In this document: positions 19,508 to 27,924 of the stretch, piece after piece
Numbering within the stretch: position 1 is the first letter of the stretch
How the letters are laid out: each line of letters starts with the position of its first letter
Source of the DNA: Alteracholeplasma palmae J233
GTDB lineage: Bacteria > Bacillota_I > Bacilli_A > Acholeplasmatales > Acholeplasmataceae
Reading direction: 5' to 3'
Assembly: GCF_000968055.1 (NCBI RefSeq)
Contig: NC_022538.1
Coordinates: 1 to 64,000, forward strand
DNA: 64,000 nt
The notes under the pieces: model-generated
What the model was told of the DNA's origin: nothing
Seen by the model: only the letters and a program-made list of their open reading frames with translations
The model's database searches: none
Position numbers and translations under genes: made by a program

Positions 19508-21310
19508 ATGGGAAAAGAAGAAACAAACGATTCTATGGATATTTATGAACCGTTAAAAGAATATCGCTCAATCTATAAAAGTAAACACAATCAAAATGTG
19601 ACTGATTTCTTTGATGCCTTAGTTTTAAAAGCTCAAATAGATCAAGGATTAAACAAAAGTACGAATGATAAAATAAAAAAATTAGAAAAACGTGCTAATA
19701 CTTTAAAATCATCCATTACAAAAAGAAGAATCCTTCAAGCATTCTCATGGATAGGAATTATTATTGCCTTAGTTGCATCAATCTACGGCATCATGCAATT
19801 AGTTAAAAAAATAACAGAGCTAAAATCTATTCTATCGTTAAGCTTAGGAAGTGTAGCACTAGTTGTATTGATTATCGTTATTTTTAAAGTCATTAATCCA
19901 AAACTAAAAATACTCATTAAAAATCATGATAAACTAAGAAAAGAAATAGATGACCTCATACAAGAAGCCTATCAACAATTAGAACCATTAAACAATTTAT
20001 TTACAGAAACTATGAGTTTAGAGCTCTTTAAAAAAACACTGCCTAACATTAACATGGACCTAGTATTTGATTCTAGAAGACTAGATTACCTAGTCAATAA
20101 ATTTGGATTAGGAGATCTAAAAGACTTAAATAGATCAGCGCTTTTTATCCAATCAGGAGATATTAAAGGAAATCCCTTTTATTTATCTAAAGAACTTGTT
20201 CACGAACTAGGGACAAAAGCTTATACAGGATCAATTACTATCCATTGGACAACAACATCCCGTTCTAATGGTAAAACTGTAACCAATCATCATACCCAAA
20301 CACTTACAGAAACAATTGTAAGACCTTGCCCATACTATACAAAAGAAATTTACTTAGTATACGGAAATGAAGCGGCACCCGATTTAATATTTAGTAGAGA
20401 AGATTCTGATGCAGAAGATTTAAATCAAAAACAAATAGATAAAAAAGTTTCAAGAGACATAAAAAAACTAGGAAGAAAATCTGAAAAGAGTATAAAAACC
20501 GGTGGTAATTATACAGTCTTAGGTAATTCAGAATTTGAAGTTCTCTTTGGGGCAACTAACCGTAATCACGAAACTCAATTTAGATTATTATTTACCCCCC
20601 TTGCTCAAAAATCACTTCTAGAACTGATGAAAGATACAGAATATGGATATGGCGATGACTTTGATTTTGTGAAACATAAAATGATTAATGTCCTTTATCC
20701 AGAACACTTAGATCATTTTGAATTAAAACCAAATCCTAAGTTTTTTAGAGGCTATGACTTAGAAGTAGTTAAGAAAAACTTTGTAGACTTCCAAAATGAG
20801 TACTTTAGACAACTATATTTCGCGTTTGCGCCAGTTTTAGCTATTCCTTTATATCAACAACACATGCCACACGAATATATCTATAAAGACCTATATGATA
20901 GTTATGTGAGTTTTTATGAACACGAGTCAGTTGTTAATCATATGAATGAAAATGAATTTAAGCATCCATTATCAACAACACCTAATATTTTAAAGACAAC
21001 GGTTAACAAAAGTAAAGATTACAAAGATACAATTACAGTAACTGCTTATGGATATGAAACACATAATAGAGTAGATTATTTTACGAAACTAGGTAGAGAT
21101 GGTAGAATGCATACAATTCCTGTTCATTGGACAGAATACATCCCGGTTTCAAAAGATACACCGATTGAGATTAGTGTTCCAGTTGAAGAAAAGGAATTAA
21201 GTTATCAAGATAGAATTAGAAAAGTTTTAGAAAATACTTCAAAACAAGGCATTGATCCAAAAGAAGTTTATAAAATAGGCTTATATTTAGCATATATATT
21301 AAAAAAGTAA
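19508..21310 (+). CDS. Membrane protein paired with LemA
   Basis: 600 residues. An N-terminal helical region is followed by two membrane helices (about 76-97 and 108-130), another helical stretch and then a large soluble region rich in strands that includes ITIHWTTTSRSNGKTVTNHHTQTLTETIVRPCPYYTKEI. No enzyme motif is recognised. The start is ATG 19508 after GGGAG; an in-frame TTG at 19493 has no site of its own. It lies 54 bases before lemA, so the two probably work in the same membrane complex; similar two-gene sets with LemA are common in low-GC bacteria. Confidence 0.7.
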   Translation: MGKEETNDSMDIYEPLKEYRSIYKSKHNQNVTDFFDALVLKAQIDQGLNKSTNDKIKKLEKRANTLKSSITKRRILQAFSWIGIIIALVASIYGIMQLVKKITELKSILSLSLGSVALVVLIIVIFKVINPKLKILIKNHDKLRKEIDDLIQEAYQQLEPLNNLFTETMSLELFKKTLPNINMDLVFDSRRLDYLVNKFGLGDLKDLNRSALFIQSGDIKGNPFYLSKELVHELGTKAYTGSITIHWTTTSRSNGKTVTNHHTQTLTETIVRPCPYYTKEIYLVYGNEAAPDLIFSREDSDAEDLNQKQIDKKVSRDIKKLGRKSEKSIKTGGNYTVLGNSEFEVLFGATNRNHETQFRLLFTPLAQKSLLELMKDTEYGYGDDFDFVKHKMINVLYPEHLDHFELKPNPKFFRGYDLEVVKKNFVDFQNEYFRQLYFAFAPVLAIPLYQQHMPHEYIYKDLYDSYVSFYEHESVVNHMNENEFKHPLSTTPNILKTTVNKSKDYKDTITVTAYGYETHNRVDYFTKLGRDGRMHTIPVHWTEYIPVSKDTPIEISVPVEEKELSYQDRIRKVLENTSKQGIDPKEVYKIGLYLAYILKK

Positions 21311-21364
21311 AACAATATTAAAAAAAAATGTATAATAGAACTATAACAATAGGAGGTACAAATA

Positions 21365-22027
21365 ATGGCAAATGAATTAGATGAATTAAATGGTCCTGTA
21401 AATAAACAAGGACAAGATGTAAATGTAATCGCAAAACAGTTACCTGTAAAAGTGGGTACTGGATCTTTAATTTTTGAAATATGTTTATGGATTCTGATTA
21501 TACCAGGAATTATCTTCCAAATTAAAAAAGTATCCGCTAGAAACCATTTCAAAGCATTACAACAAAAGATTCAACACAATGCATCACAAATAGATAACTA
21601 CTTAGAACAAAGAGTTCAAATCTTACAAAACGTTGTAGGAATCGTAGAAAAATCAGTAGATCTAGATAAAGATGTTATGAAGTCAGTAGCACAATTTAGA
21701 GGCGGAGTCAATCCAACTGATGAAAACAGAAACGAAGTAGCAGGACAATTAGATTCTGCCTTAAGAAGTGTAAGAGTAGCATTTGAAGCATACCCAGAAC
21801 TAAAAGCACATCGTGCATTAGCTGATGCGATGCAACAAAACAGTTACTTACAAAAAGAAATTACCGCAGCTCGTGAAGTTTATAATGATACAGTATTAAA
21901 ATGGAACCAAGATATCTTTGCATGGCCAACTAAAATGATAGTTGCTGCTAAAGAAGGATATACTTCAAGAATTCCTTTTTCTGCAAGTGAGGAAACTAAA
22001 CAACAAGCGAGATCAAAATTCTTTTAA
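21365..22027 (+). CDS. lemA: LemA family membrane protein
   Basis: 220 residues. One membrane helix (about 36-55, IFEICLWILIIPGIIFQI) is followed by the long helical LemA domain with ENRNEVAGQLDSALRSVRVAFEAYPELKA and the C-terminal REVYNDTVLKWNQDIFAWP. LemA proteins are membrane-bound helical bundles of unclear function. AGGAGG lies before ATG 21365, and TATAAT at 21331-21336 could give lemA its own promoter in addition to read-through. A terminator follows. Confidence 0.9.
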   Translation: MANELDELNGPVNKQGQDVNVIAKQLPVKVGTGSLIFEICLWILIIPGIIFQIKKVSARNHFKALQQKIQHNASQIDNYLEQRVQILQNVVGIVEKSVDLDKDVMKSVAQFRGGVNPTDENRNEVAGQLDSALRSVRVAFEAYPELKAHRALADAMQQNSYLQKEITAAREVYNDTVLKWNQDIFAWPTKMIVAAKEGYTSRIPFSASEETKQQARSKFF

Positions 22028-22051
22028 CAATCATTAAAATTATTAAAAATT

Positions 22052-22081
22052 CAGAGAATAGTAAAATATTCTCTGTTTTTA
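22052..22081 (+). terminator. Terminator after lemA
   Basis: CAGAGAATA-GTAAAA-TATTCTCTG, a 9-bp perfect stem, then TTTTT. Confidence 0.9.
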
Positions 22082-22116
22082 TTAAATAGACTAATTACAA
22101 CTTGGGGTGAGTTAAT

Positions 22117-22536
22117 ATGGAAAAAATAAATACTAGTGATTTAAATAGTAAAGAAATAAAACATGGTTTTATAAATAAAGTGTTTTTACTTATAAATATA
22201 GGTTTAGCTATTATTTGTATTATTCTAAATATATTCTCTGATAAATTATCATACGAAATAATTAACATAGCTATCATTTTTATAGCAGCATATTCTTTTT
22301 TATTTACAGCTATAGGGGAATGGTATCCAAATAAAAAAAGAATTGATTCGAAATTTTTGTTAAATGCACTTATTGTTTTTATAATAACATTATCTCTAAT
22401 TAGTTTGAAAAAAGATACCTATATGCCGATAATAAACAAAGATATAGAAAATTTATTATATTATCTTAAGTTGACTGCTCTAGGTAAACTAGCAATAGAT
22501 GTATGTCTTGGATTACATATAAGTATCACTTTTTAA
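22117..22536 (+). CDS. Small four-helix membrane protein of unknown function
   Basis: 139 residues with four hydrophobic segments (about 20-41, 46-66, 80-98 and 112-132). No family recognised. GGGGTGAG precedes ATG 22117. A broken copy of the same gene lies about 240 bases downstream (22773-23181), so this is the intact member of a tandem duplication. It stands alone between terminators. Confidence 0.65.
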   Translation: MEKINTSDLNSKEIKHGFINKVFLLINIGLAIICIILNIFSDKLSYEIINIAIIFIAAYSFLFTAIGEWYPNKKRIDSKFLLNALIVFIITLSLISLKKDTYMPIINKDIENLLYYLKLTALGKLAIDVCLGLHISITF

Positions 22537-22589
22537 CATAATCTAAATATAGTACTTTAATTAACAGAATTTTATAATATTAATATGTG

Positions 22590-22650
22590 AAGAACACTTT
22601 TTAATCTATCAGTTTAAAGAACTTGATTAAAAAAGGGTTCTTTATTTTTA
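22590..22650 (+). terminator. Long-stem terminator after the small membrane protein
   Basis: AAGAACACTTTTTAATC (22590-22606) pairs almost fully with GATTAAAAAAGGGTTCTT (22625-22642), followed by a T-rich run. A further hairpin with AGAATAT/ATATTCT arms lies at about 22670-22705. Confidence 0.8.
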
Positions 22651-22772
22651 TATAAGAATAAATTAGAGAATATGTTACTTTTTTATTTTGTTAAAAAATA
22701 TTCTCAGAGTTACAACAACAGGAATAATAGTTTGCTATAAATAGGGTTATTTCACTATTTGTAGGAGTTAAC

Positions 22773-23181
22773 ATGAAAAAAATAAATATAACAATTAAAA
22801 ATCTATTTTTAATAGTAACTATATTGATAACTAATCGAACGATTCAGGTGATTATTTTTATTTGTGAATATAGTTATTTCTATTACCTAGGGCATTTTAC
22901 GTATAACCTCTATAGAATTATCATAAAAAATAATTAATACAACCGTTATTTTTATAGCATTTTATTATATTGTATTTAGGGAAATTAGAAAATAAACATT
23001 TTTGTTAAATACCATTGTTGTTTGTATACTAACTCCACTATGTTTGTCTTTAAAAAAAGGTACTTATATGCTAATTTTTAATAAAGACATATAGCATTTA
23101 TTATATTATCTTAAATTGGCTAGTGCAGGCAAAATGATAATAGATGTAGTTATGGGCTTTGATATACCTATTGCTTTTTAA
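22773..23181 (+). pseudogene. Decayed copy of the four-helix membrane protein gene
   Basis: It starts with ATGAAAAAAATAAAT, like the ATGGAAAAAATAAAT of the gene at 22117, and stays alignable to the end: AAAAAAGGTACTTATATG and CATTTATTATATTATCTTAA match the intact gene's codons, as does the final CTTTTTAA. The copy holds several in-frame stops and small indels, so no long frame is open. GTAGGAG still precedes its ATG. Confidence 0.8.
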
Positions 23182-23202
23182 TAGAATTAGAATAACTTTT
23201 AT

Positions 23203-23231
23203 AAACGATCAAGAAATGGTCGTTTTTTTAA
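23203..23231 (+). terminator. Terminator after the pseudogene
   Basis: AAACGATC pairs with GGTCGTTT (one G-U pair), followed by a T run. Confidence 0.75.
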
Positions 23232-23280
23232 ATTTTAAAAATTACTCTTGTATATTAAACATCATAATGATACGATATAA

Positions 23281-23294
23281 GTAAAACGCTTTCA
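23281..23294 (-). promoter_or_regulatory. cre/LacI-type operator in the leader of the first beta-helix lipoprotein gene
   Basis: Read on the minus strand this is TGAAAGCGTTTTAC, which matches 12 of 14 positions of the CcpA cre consensus TGWAANCGNTNWCA. It directly follows a TATAA-type -10 (23276-23280). The same TGAAAGCGTTTTA string is found at 62176 before the paralogous gene, so the two genes probably share a sugar-responsive repressor. Confidence 0.55.
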
Positions 23295-23319
23295 CAAATA
23301 TAGACAAGAGGAGAATAAA

Positions 23320-26016
23320 ATGAAAAGCAAAAGAATTATAAGTTTTCTAGTGATAGTTTTAAGTTCTTTAATATTGGTTGCCTGTAAAGGTAACGAGAAA
23401 CAAAAAGGAGAAATCAGTGTTTCATTCAGTGTTGATGGTAAAATCATAAATACAATCACTACTGATAAAGGCACTACGATATCAAAACCTTCAGATCCTA
23501 AACTCAAAAACTTTGAATTTAATGGGTGGTATACCCAAGAAGTGGGTGGCGTATCGTGGGTATTTGATGTAAATATTGTAAATGAGAACCGTACATTATA
23601 CGCAAGATGGAAAAACGAAGAGACTAAAAAAGTTAACCAAATTATCTATAAAAATGAAGTTATTACTCTAGATAAAAAACATCTTTATATTAATGAAACA
23701 CTCAAAACCAATGAATTAACAGAGTATACATTTACAAACTTACAAGACGCTATTTCTTATGCAGAAAGTGCAACCGAAGACAATCGTTTATATATCTATT
23801 TAGAGCCTAGTGTATATTGGACAAGTGACCCTGATGATGAAACAATTTATACAAAAGAAACAGGGCTTATTGGACTTACTATGCCTCAGGAAAACCTAAG
23901 CCTTATAGGATTAGATGATAATCCAGAAAATACGATTATCGCAAGCAATAGAGGTCAAATGGCAGGCGCTATTGGTAACTATAACACATTAGCCATTGCT
24001 CATGGCTTCAACTCAGATGGCATTACTTTTGCCAATTATTGTAACGTTGATTTAGTGTATCCTTTAGATACAAGTAAAAATAGAGAAAAAAGAAGTGACA
24101 CTATTACACAAGCTCAAGTGATCACTAAAGCTAATAGTGAACCTATGGATAAATGGATTTTTAAGAATTCAAGATTCGTTAGTTTCTTAAATGTATTTTC
24201 AAGAAGTGATGAACCACATCGTGTTTATTATGAAAACTGTTACTTCCAAGCAACCGATGATGCTATTGGAACAGGTGATATTAACGTATTTGTTAATTCA
24301 CACTTTAAACTATATAGTAACCACCCAAGTGGTAGTGCTTCAAATATTTTACAGGCTTATTTAGGATCTACCTTTGAAATCGAATTTAAAAACCCAGAAA
24401 GTAAATCAACGCTCTTTTTCGCAAAGCATAACAATAATTTTGTTTTAATTGATAATACATTTACTGGAAATGCAACGCAATTTGAATGGACTGATACTGT
24501 AGATGTGGATACACGTCATTATGTTCATAATAATACTTTTAATGGTAAACCGCTTGTAGTAAGTGCATCTAAGAGTGAAACAAGTGTTCACTTAACAGAT
24601 GAAATGTTAAAAGCTTATAAAATAGGTAATACCTATAACGTGTATAATTTATTAAGTGGTGATGATAATTGGGATCCGGCTAATCAAAAAGACCTATTTA
24701 AAGATGAATTATATATTTCACATGCTGAACTATTAGCTGATAAAACAGTTATAGATGCAGAAAAAGATGAAATATTAGAAATTAAATTAGACCTATTCCC
24801 TAATAGTAGAAACTTAGGAACAGTAGAATGGCTTGTGGACGAAAATGCGGTTGAAGTAATATCTAAAACAAATAATAAAATTGTTATTAAAGGAATTAAC
24901 TCAACAAGCAGAACTATCAAAACAAGAATTAAAGCAATACTTCCATCAGGATATGAAGCAATTAAAACAATAGAAATTCTTTCAGAGTTATTAGAAGCTC
25001 CAACGTTCAAAGAAACACCAACATTAAAAATTGAAAATGGAACTGCTGAAGTATCATATAAACTTGATATGAGTAATGATTTTGATGATCATAGTATCAT
25101 TACATGGTATAAAGTAAAAGATGGTAGAAAAACAGAAATAGCTGTTACCAGATTTAATCAACCATTAAAAGTTTATGAACTTACTAAAGGTGAAGTTGGA
25201 TACTATCTAGAAGTAGAAGTTGAAGGAAAACATCACTCAAGCTATCCTCAAGAAAAAGTTACTATAGAAAGCAGAACTATTTTAGAAAGTGATGTCACTA
25301 GTGATATCATAGAAACAGACTTTTCTCATATATCAACAAAAAGACAAGATGAAATTATAGATAATACTTGGTACTTAGATACGTATAGACCAGTAGATTT
25401 AGGATCAGAGTTTAAATGGGATCCAGACCAAGAAAACTCATGGGAATATAATAAAGGTAGTCATGGAGCAGCATCATTATATGGCTTAATGACAACAGGA
25501 AGAGGCGCTAGATTATTATATAATCAAAGTGGATCATACAATGATATGAAAGTAACATTAGCATTAACACCACATAAAACAGCTGGACAAGGTTTTGGTA
25601 GTGCAACAGGGCAATATATGGATATATATATTAAATATGATGCACATACACAAACAGGTTATGGGGTTAGAATTGAAAGAACTCCAGACCATACTGATGC
25701 GGTTAAATTTACATTGTATCAATTTATAAATGGTGTTGGTACAGCTCTTAAAGAAGGCATGTTTACAACAGCCTTCATGCCAAATGCAAAAGTAGAACTA
25801 TCAGTAATTGGTAATATCTTAAGTGTTAAAGCAACTACACAAACTGAGCAATCAGCAAGCCAAAAAGAAAAAGGACTTTCACCTGAAGTAAATATTTCAG
25901 TAGAAATAACTGGTAATAACTTTGGTGGTTTTGGTGTACAACATACTGGAACTGTAAGTTCAGGTAATAGAACAATGCTTGAAAGTGTTAAGATTGAGGC
26001 AACTAAAAACAATTAA
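23320..26016 (+). CDS. Surface lipoprotein with InlB repeat and pectinesterase-like beta-helix
   Basis: 898 residues. A lipoprotein signal ends in LVAC with the lipid-bearing cysteine at residue 22. Next comes one InlB B-repeat (about 32-105, ending NRTLYARW), then a right-handed beta-helix (about 140-450) with YLEPSVYW, NRGQMAG, NYCNVDLVYP and YYENCYFQATDDAIGTGDINVF, a layout like pectinesterase or polysaccharide lyase folds. Ig-like domains follow, then a jelly-roll-like C-terminal region (about 690-898). It should bind or cleave polysaccharide outside the cell; the catalytic residues are not certain. The partial gene at 62213 is a paralogue with the same beta-helix. AGAGGAG precedes ATG 23320. 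Confidence 0.8.
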   Translation: MKSKRIISFLVIVLSSLILVACKGNEKQKGEISVSFSVDGKIINTITTDKGTTISKPSDPKLKNFEFNGWYTQEVGGVSWVFDVNIVNENRTLYARWKNEETKKVNQIIYKNEVITLDKKHLYINETLKTNELTEYTFTNLQDAISYAESATEDNRLYIYLEPSVYWTSDPDDETIYTKETGLIGLTMPQENLSLIGLDDNPENTIIASNRGQMAGAIGNYNTLAIAHGFNSDGITFANYCNVDLVYPLDTSKNREKRSDTITQAQVITKANSEPMDKWIFKNSRFVSFLNVFSRSDEPHRVYYENCYFQATDDAIGTGDINVFVNSHFKLYSNHPSGSASNILQAYLGSTFEIEFKNPESKSTLFFAKHNNNFVLIDNTFTGNATQFEWTDTVDVDTRHYVHNNTFNGKPLVVSASKSETSVHLTDEMLKAYKIGNTYNVYNLLSGDDNWDPANQKDLFKDELYISHAELLADKTVIDAEKDEILEIKLDLFPNSRNLGTVEWLVDENAVEVISKTNNKIVIKGINSTSRTIKTRIKAILPSGYEAIKTIEILSELLEAPTFKETPTLKIENGTAEVSYKLDMSNDFDDHSIITWYKVKDGRKTEIAVTRFNQPLKVYELTKGEVGYYLEVEVEGKHHSSYPQEKVTIESRTILESDVTSDIIETDFSHISTKRQDEIIDNTWYLDTYRPVDLGSEFKWDPDQENSWEYNKGSHGAASLYGLMTTGRGARLLYNQSGSYNDMKVTLALTPHKTAGQGFGSATGQYMDIYIKYDAHTQTGYGVRIERTPDHTDAVKFTLYQFINGVGTALKEGMFTTAFMPNAKVELSVIGNILSVKATTQTEQSASQKEKGLSPEVNISVEITGNNFGGFGVQHTGTVSSGNRTMLESVKIEATKNN

Positions 26017-26043
26017 CCTTTCTAAAAAATATTTTAAAGATTT

Positions 26044-26071
26044 GAGGGCGCTAAACAAGCGCTCTTTTTTA
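26044..26071 (+). terminator. Terminator after the beta-helix lipoprotein gene
   Basis: GGGCGCT-AAACA-AGCGCTC hairpin followed by six T. The rest of the 313-base gap to 26330 is A/T rich; TAGATA/TATCTA arms near 26256-26276 could form a small leader stem, but nothing else is supported. Confidence 0.75.
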
Positions 26072-26329
26072 TGCAAATAGTCTATATTGATGTTTTAAGA
26101 ATATGCTAGTATAAAACATTTGAATGACTTTAAGTGTATTTTGTATGATAAGATAAAAAGAAGACTAAGATTATTTTTATTAAATAAAATTATAGAAAAA
26201 TTTTAAAAAAAGTATAAAGCATAATAAAAACAAGATAAACTCTCCGCTAAGTAGATAAAAAAGGTCTATCTAGGGGTGGTTAAAAACTCATCTAAAGAGT
26301 AGACTTTAAAGTGAAAGGGGGTCCTAGAT

Positions 26330-27448
26330 ATGGACAACAAAAGAATTTCAGAATTACTTAGATCACTGAGAAAAGCAAAAGGCTATACCCAGCAGCAAGT
26401 TGCTGATGCTCTACATATTTCACCTAAAACAGTTTCAAAATGGGAAAATGCGGAAGGCATTCCGGATATAACAATAATCTCTTCTGTTGCAGAACTTTAT
26501 GAGATTACAATCGATGAACTTTTAAAGGGGAAGATTCAACAAGAACAAAAAGAACCTAAAAAAACACCTAGACTATTTAATGCTTTAAAATCAAGAGTAT
26601 TAGGTGAGCTTAGTACCTATATTTATATAGCAATTATTGCACAAGTTGCTTTGATTATTATAGCAACTATCGTGGGGCTCTTAGTAAAAGAATCTAAGTT
26701 AATCTTATTTGGAGTTATTTCAGGACTTGGTATTGGAGTAAGTAGTGTTATTGTTTTAATGGGAAGAGCTAAATATAAAAACCAAGTTTTATTTGAAGAA
26801 GATGAAAATATTATTTATGCATATGATCAAACAAAAAATAGTGCTAAAAAAATGCTTTATTACTATTTAGTCGTTACAGTTGTACTAGGAATGCTTAGTT
26901 TTTACTTTCCTCTTGCTATAGGTATTTTTGAGGAAATAGAGTATGTTATAGTTTTTTCAGATATTTTTTCAATGATTTGTATTGTGATTTCTACTGCAGT
27001 TGTTCTCATTTATATTCAGAAAAATCTTTATGAATCAAACAATCAGAGTAAGTACCTATCGTATTTTAAATTGTTTATTATCCTAATGACTGTATATAGT
27101 ATACATTTTATGATCAACGGTATTGTTGTCCAAGAGGTATATCGAATCAAGTTAATACCTAATTATTGGTTCAAGTGGGAAACAACATACTTTGGTCTGA
27201 TTCACTTTGCATCATTTATCAGCGTGATTTTAGGAGCTTTCTTCGTATTTATCAAAAAGAGATATTTATACATACTACCTATGCTTCTAATTGTTAATAT
27301 TTTTTCAAGTATTCCCTTATATTTAGATACGCCTAAAGGAACACAACTTTCACCATCTATGTATGCATTTACAGGAAGTTTTGTTTATATTTGTTTATTT
27401 ATTTCAGCAATTATTTCGTTTAGAAAGGCAAAAGAAATTGACTTATAA
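26330..27448 (+). CDS. XRE-family regulator with a multi-pass membrane domain
   Basis: 372 residues. The N-terminal HTH_3 domain (about 5-62) reads ISELLRSLRKAKGYTQQQVADAL then ISPKTVSKWENAEGIPDI. After a linker, six to seven hydrophobic segments run from residue ~95 to the end. The DNA-binding part must therefore sit at the inner membrane face. HTH-membrane fusions of this kind are often sensors of membrane stress or peptides in Firmicutes; the target here is unknown. AAAGGGGG (26313-26320) precedes ATG 26330. Confidence 0.8.
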   Translation: MDNKRISELLRSLRKAKGYTQQQVADALHISPKTVSKWENAEGIPDITIISSVAELYEITIDELLKGKIQQEQKEPKKTPRLFNALKSRVLGELSTYIYIAIIAQVALIIIATIVGLLVKESKLILFGVISGLGIGVSSVIVLMGRAKYKNQVLFEEDENIIYAYDQTKNSAKKMLYYYLVVTVVLGMLSFYFPLAIGIFEEIEYVIVFSDIFSMICIVISTAVVLIYIQKNLYESNNQSKYLSYFKLFIILMTVYSIHFMINGIVVQEVYRIKLIPNYWFKWETTYFGLIHFASFISVILGAFFVFIKKRYLYILPMLLIVNIFSSIPLYLDTPKGTQLSPSMYAFTGSFVYICLFISAIISFRKAKEIDL

Positions 27449-27855
27449 AGAAATATTAACTTTTAGAATAGTCATAGAAACAAGGCTAATATCAAGGATC
27501 AAAAATAAAACAGACACTTTAAGATTGCTATGAAAAAGAGGCTTTACAAATTTGCTTGGAATCAAGAATTTCTCAAGAACTAAAAAACTTAGCTGAAAAT
27601 ATTCTATATAAGTATCAAGGCATGTGAAACTAATTTAAGTCACTTACTATCATAAGAACATTTACTGGCTTAAATAGGCTATATAACGAATTAGAAGCAT
27701 CACAATTAGCATTAAATTGTATAATTTCTGCTAATAATAAAAAAACACTCAAATGTAAAATAATTGAAAAATGTGAAAAAAGCCTTGAATTAATAACTTG
27801 CTTCTTGTAATATAAGGATGAGTACAAAACTTAATCATTCCACCCCCGCCATAAT
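27449..27855 (+). pseudogene. Gene-free stretch with decayed coding fragments
   Basis: No intact frame. Two stop-free fragments look like old coding DNA: one at about 27556-27625 reads ESRISQELKNLAENILYKYQ, and another at about 27640-27810 includes NRLYNELEASQLALNCII and ends at a TAA. They are in different frames and have no start or ribosome-binding site. The family is not recognised. Confidence 0.35.
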
Positions 27856-27909
27856 AATGGTGCAAAATTAAAAAGGAAAACTTTTTATTTTTTGTGCCAT
27901 TTTATATTT
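27856..27909 (+). promoter_or_regulatory. Long inverted repeat in front of the OB-fold lipoprotein gene
   Basis: An arm of about 20 bases at 27856-27875 (AATGGTGCAAAATTAAAAAG) pairs with 27881-27901, closed by a five-base loop; only a couple of positions mismatch or bulge. TTTATATTTT follows, and AGGAGG is only ten bases further on. It could be a leader attenuator, the terminator of an upstream transcript or a regulator-binding palindrome. Confidence 0.6.
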
Positions 27910-27924
27910 TAGGAGGAGAAACGA

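Noticed and set aside
21268-21552. Minus-strand protein over the start of lemA
   Set aside because: It lies opposite two well-supported plus-strand genes and has no start signals.
26240-26330. Riboswitch before the XRE-membrane regulator
   Set aside because: Only a six-bp TAGATA/TATCTA stem is visible; no conserved riboswitch core is seen.
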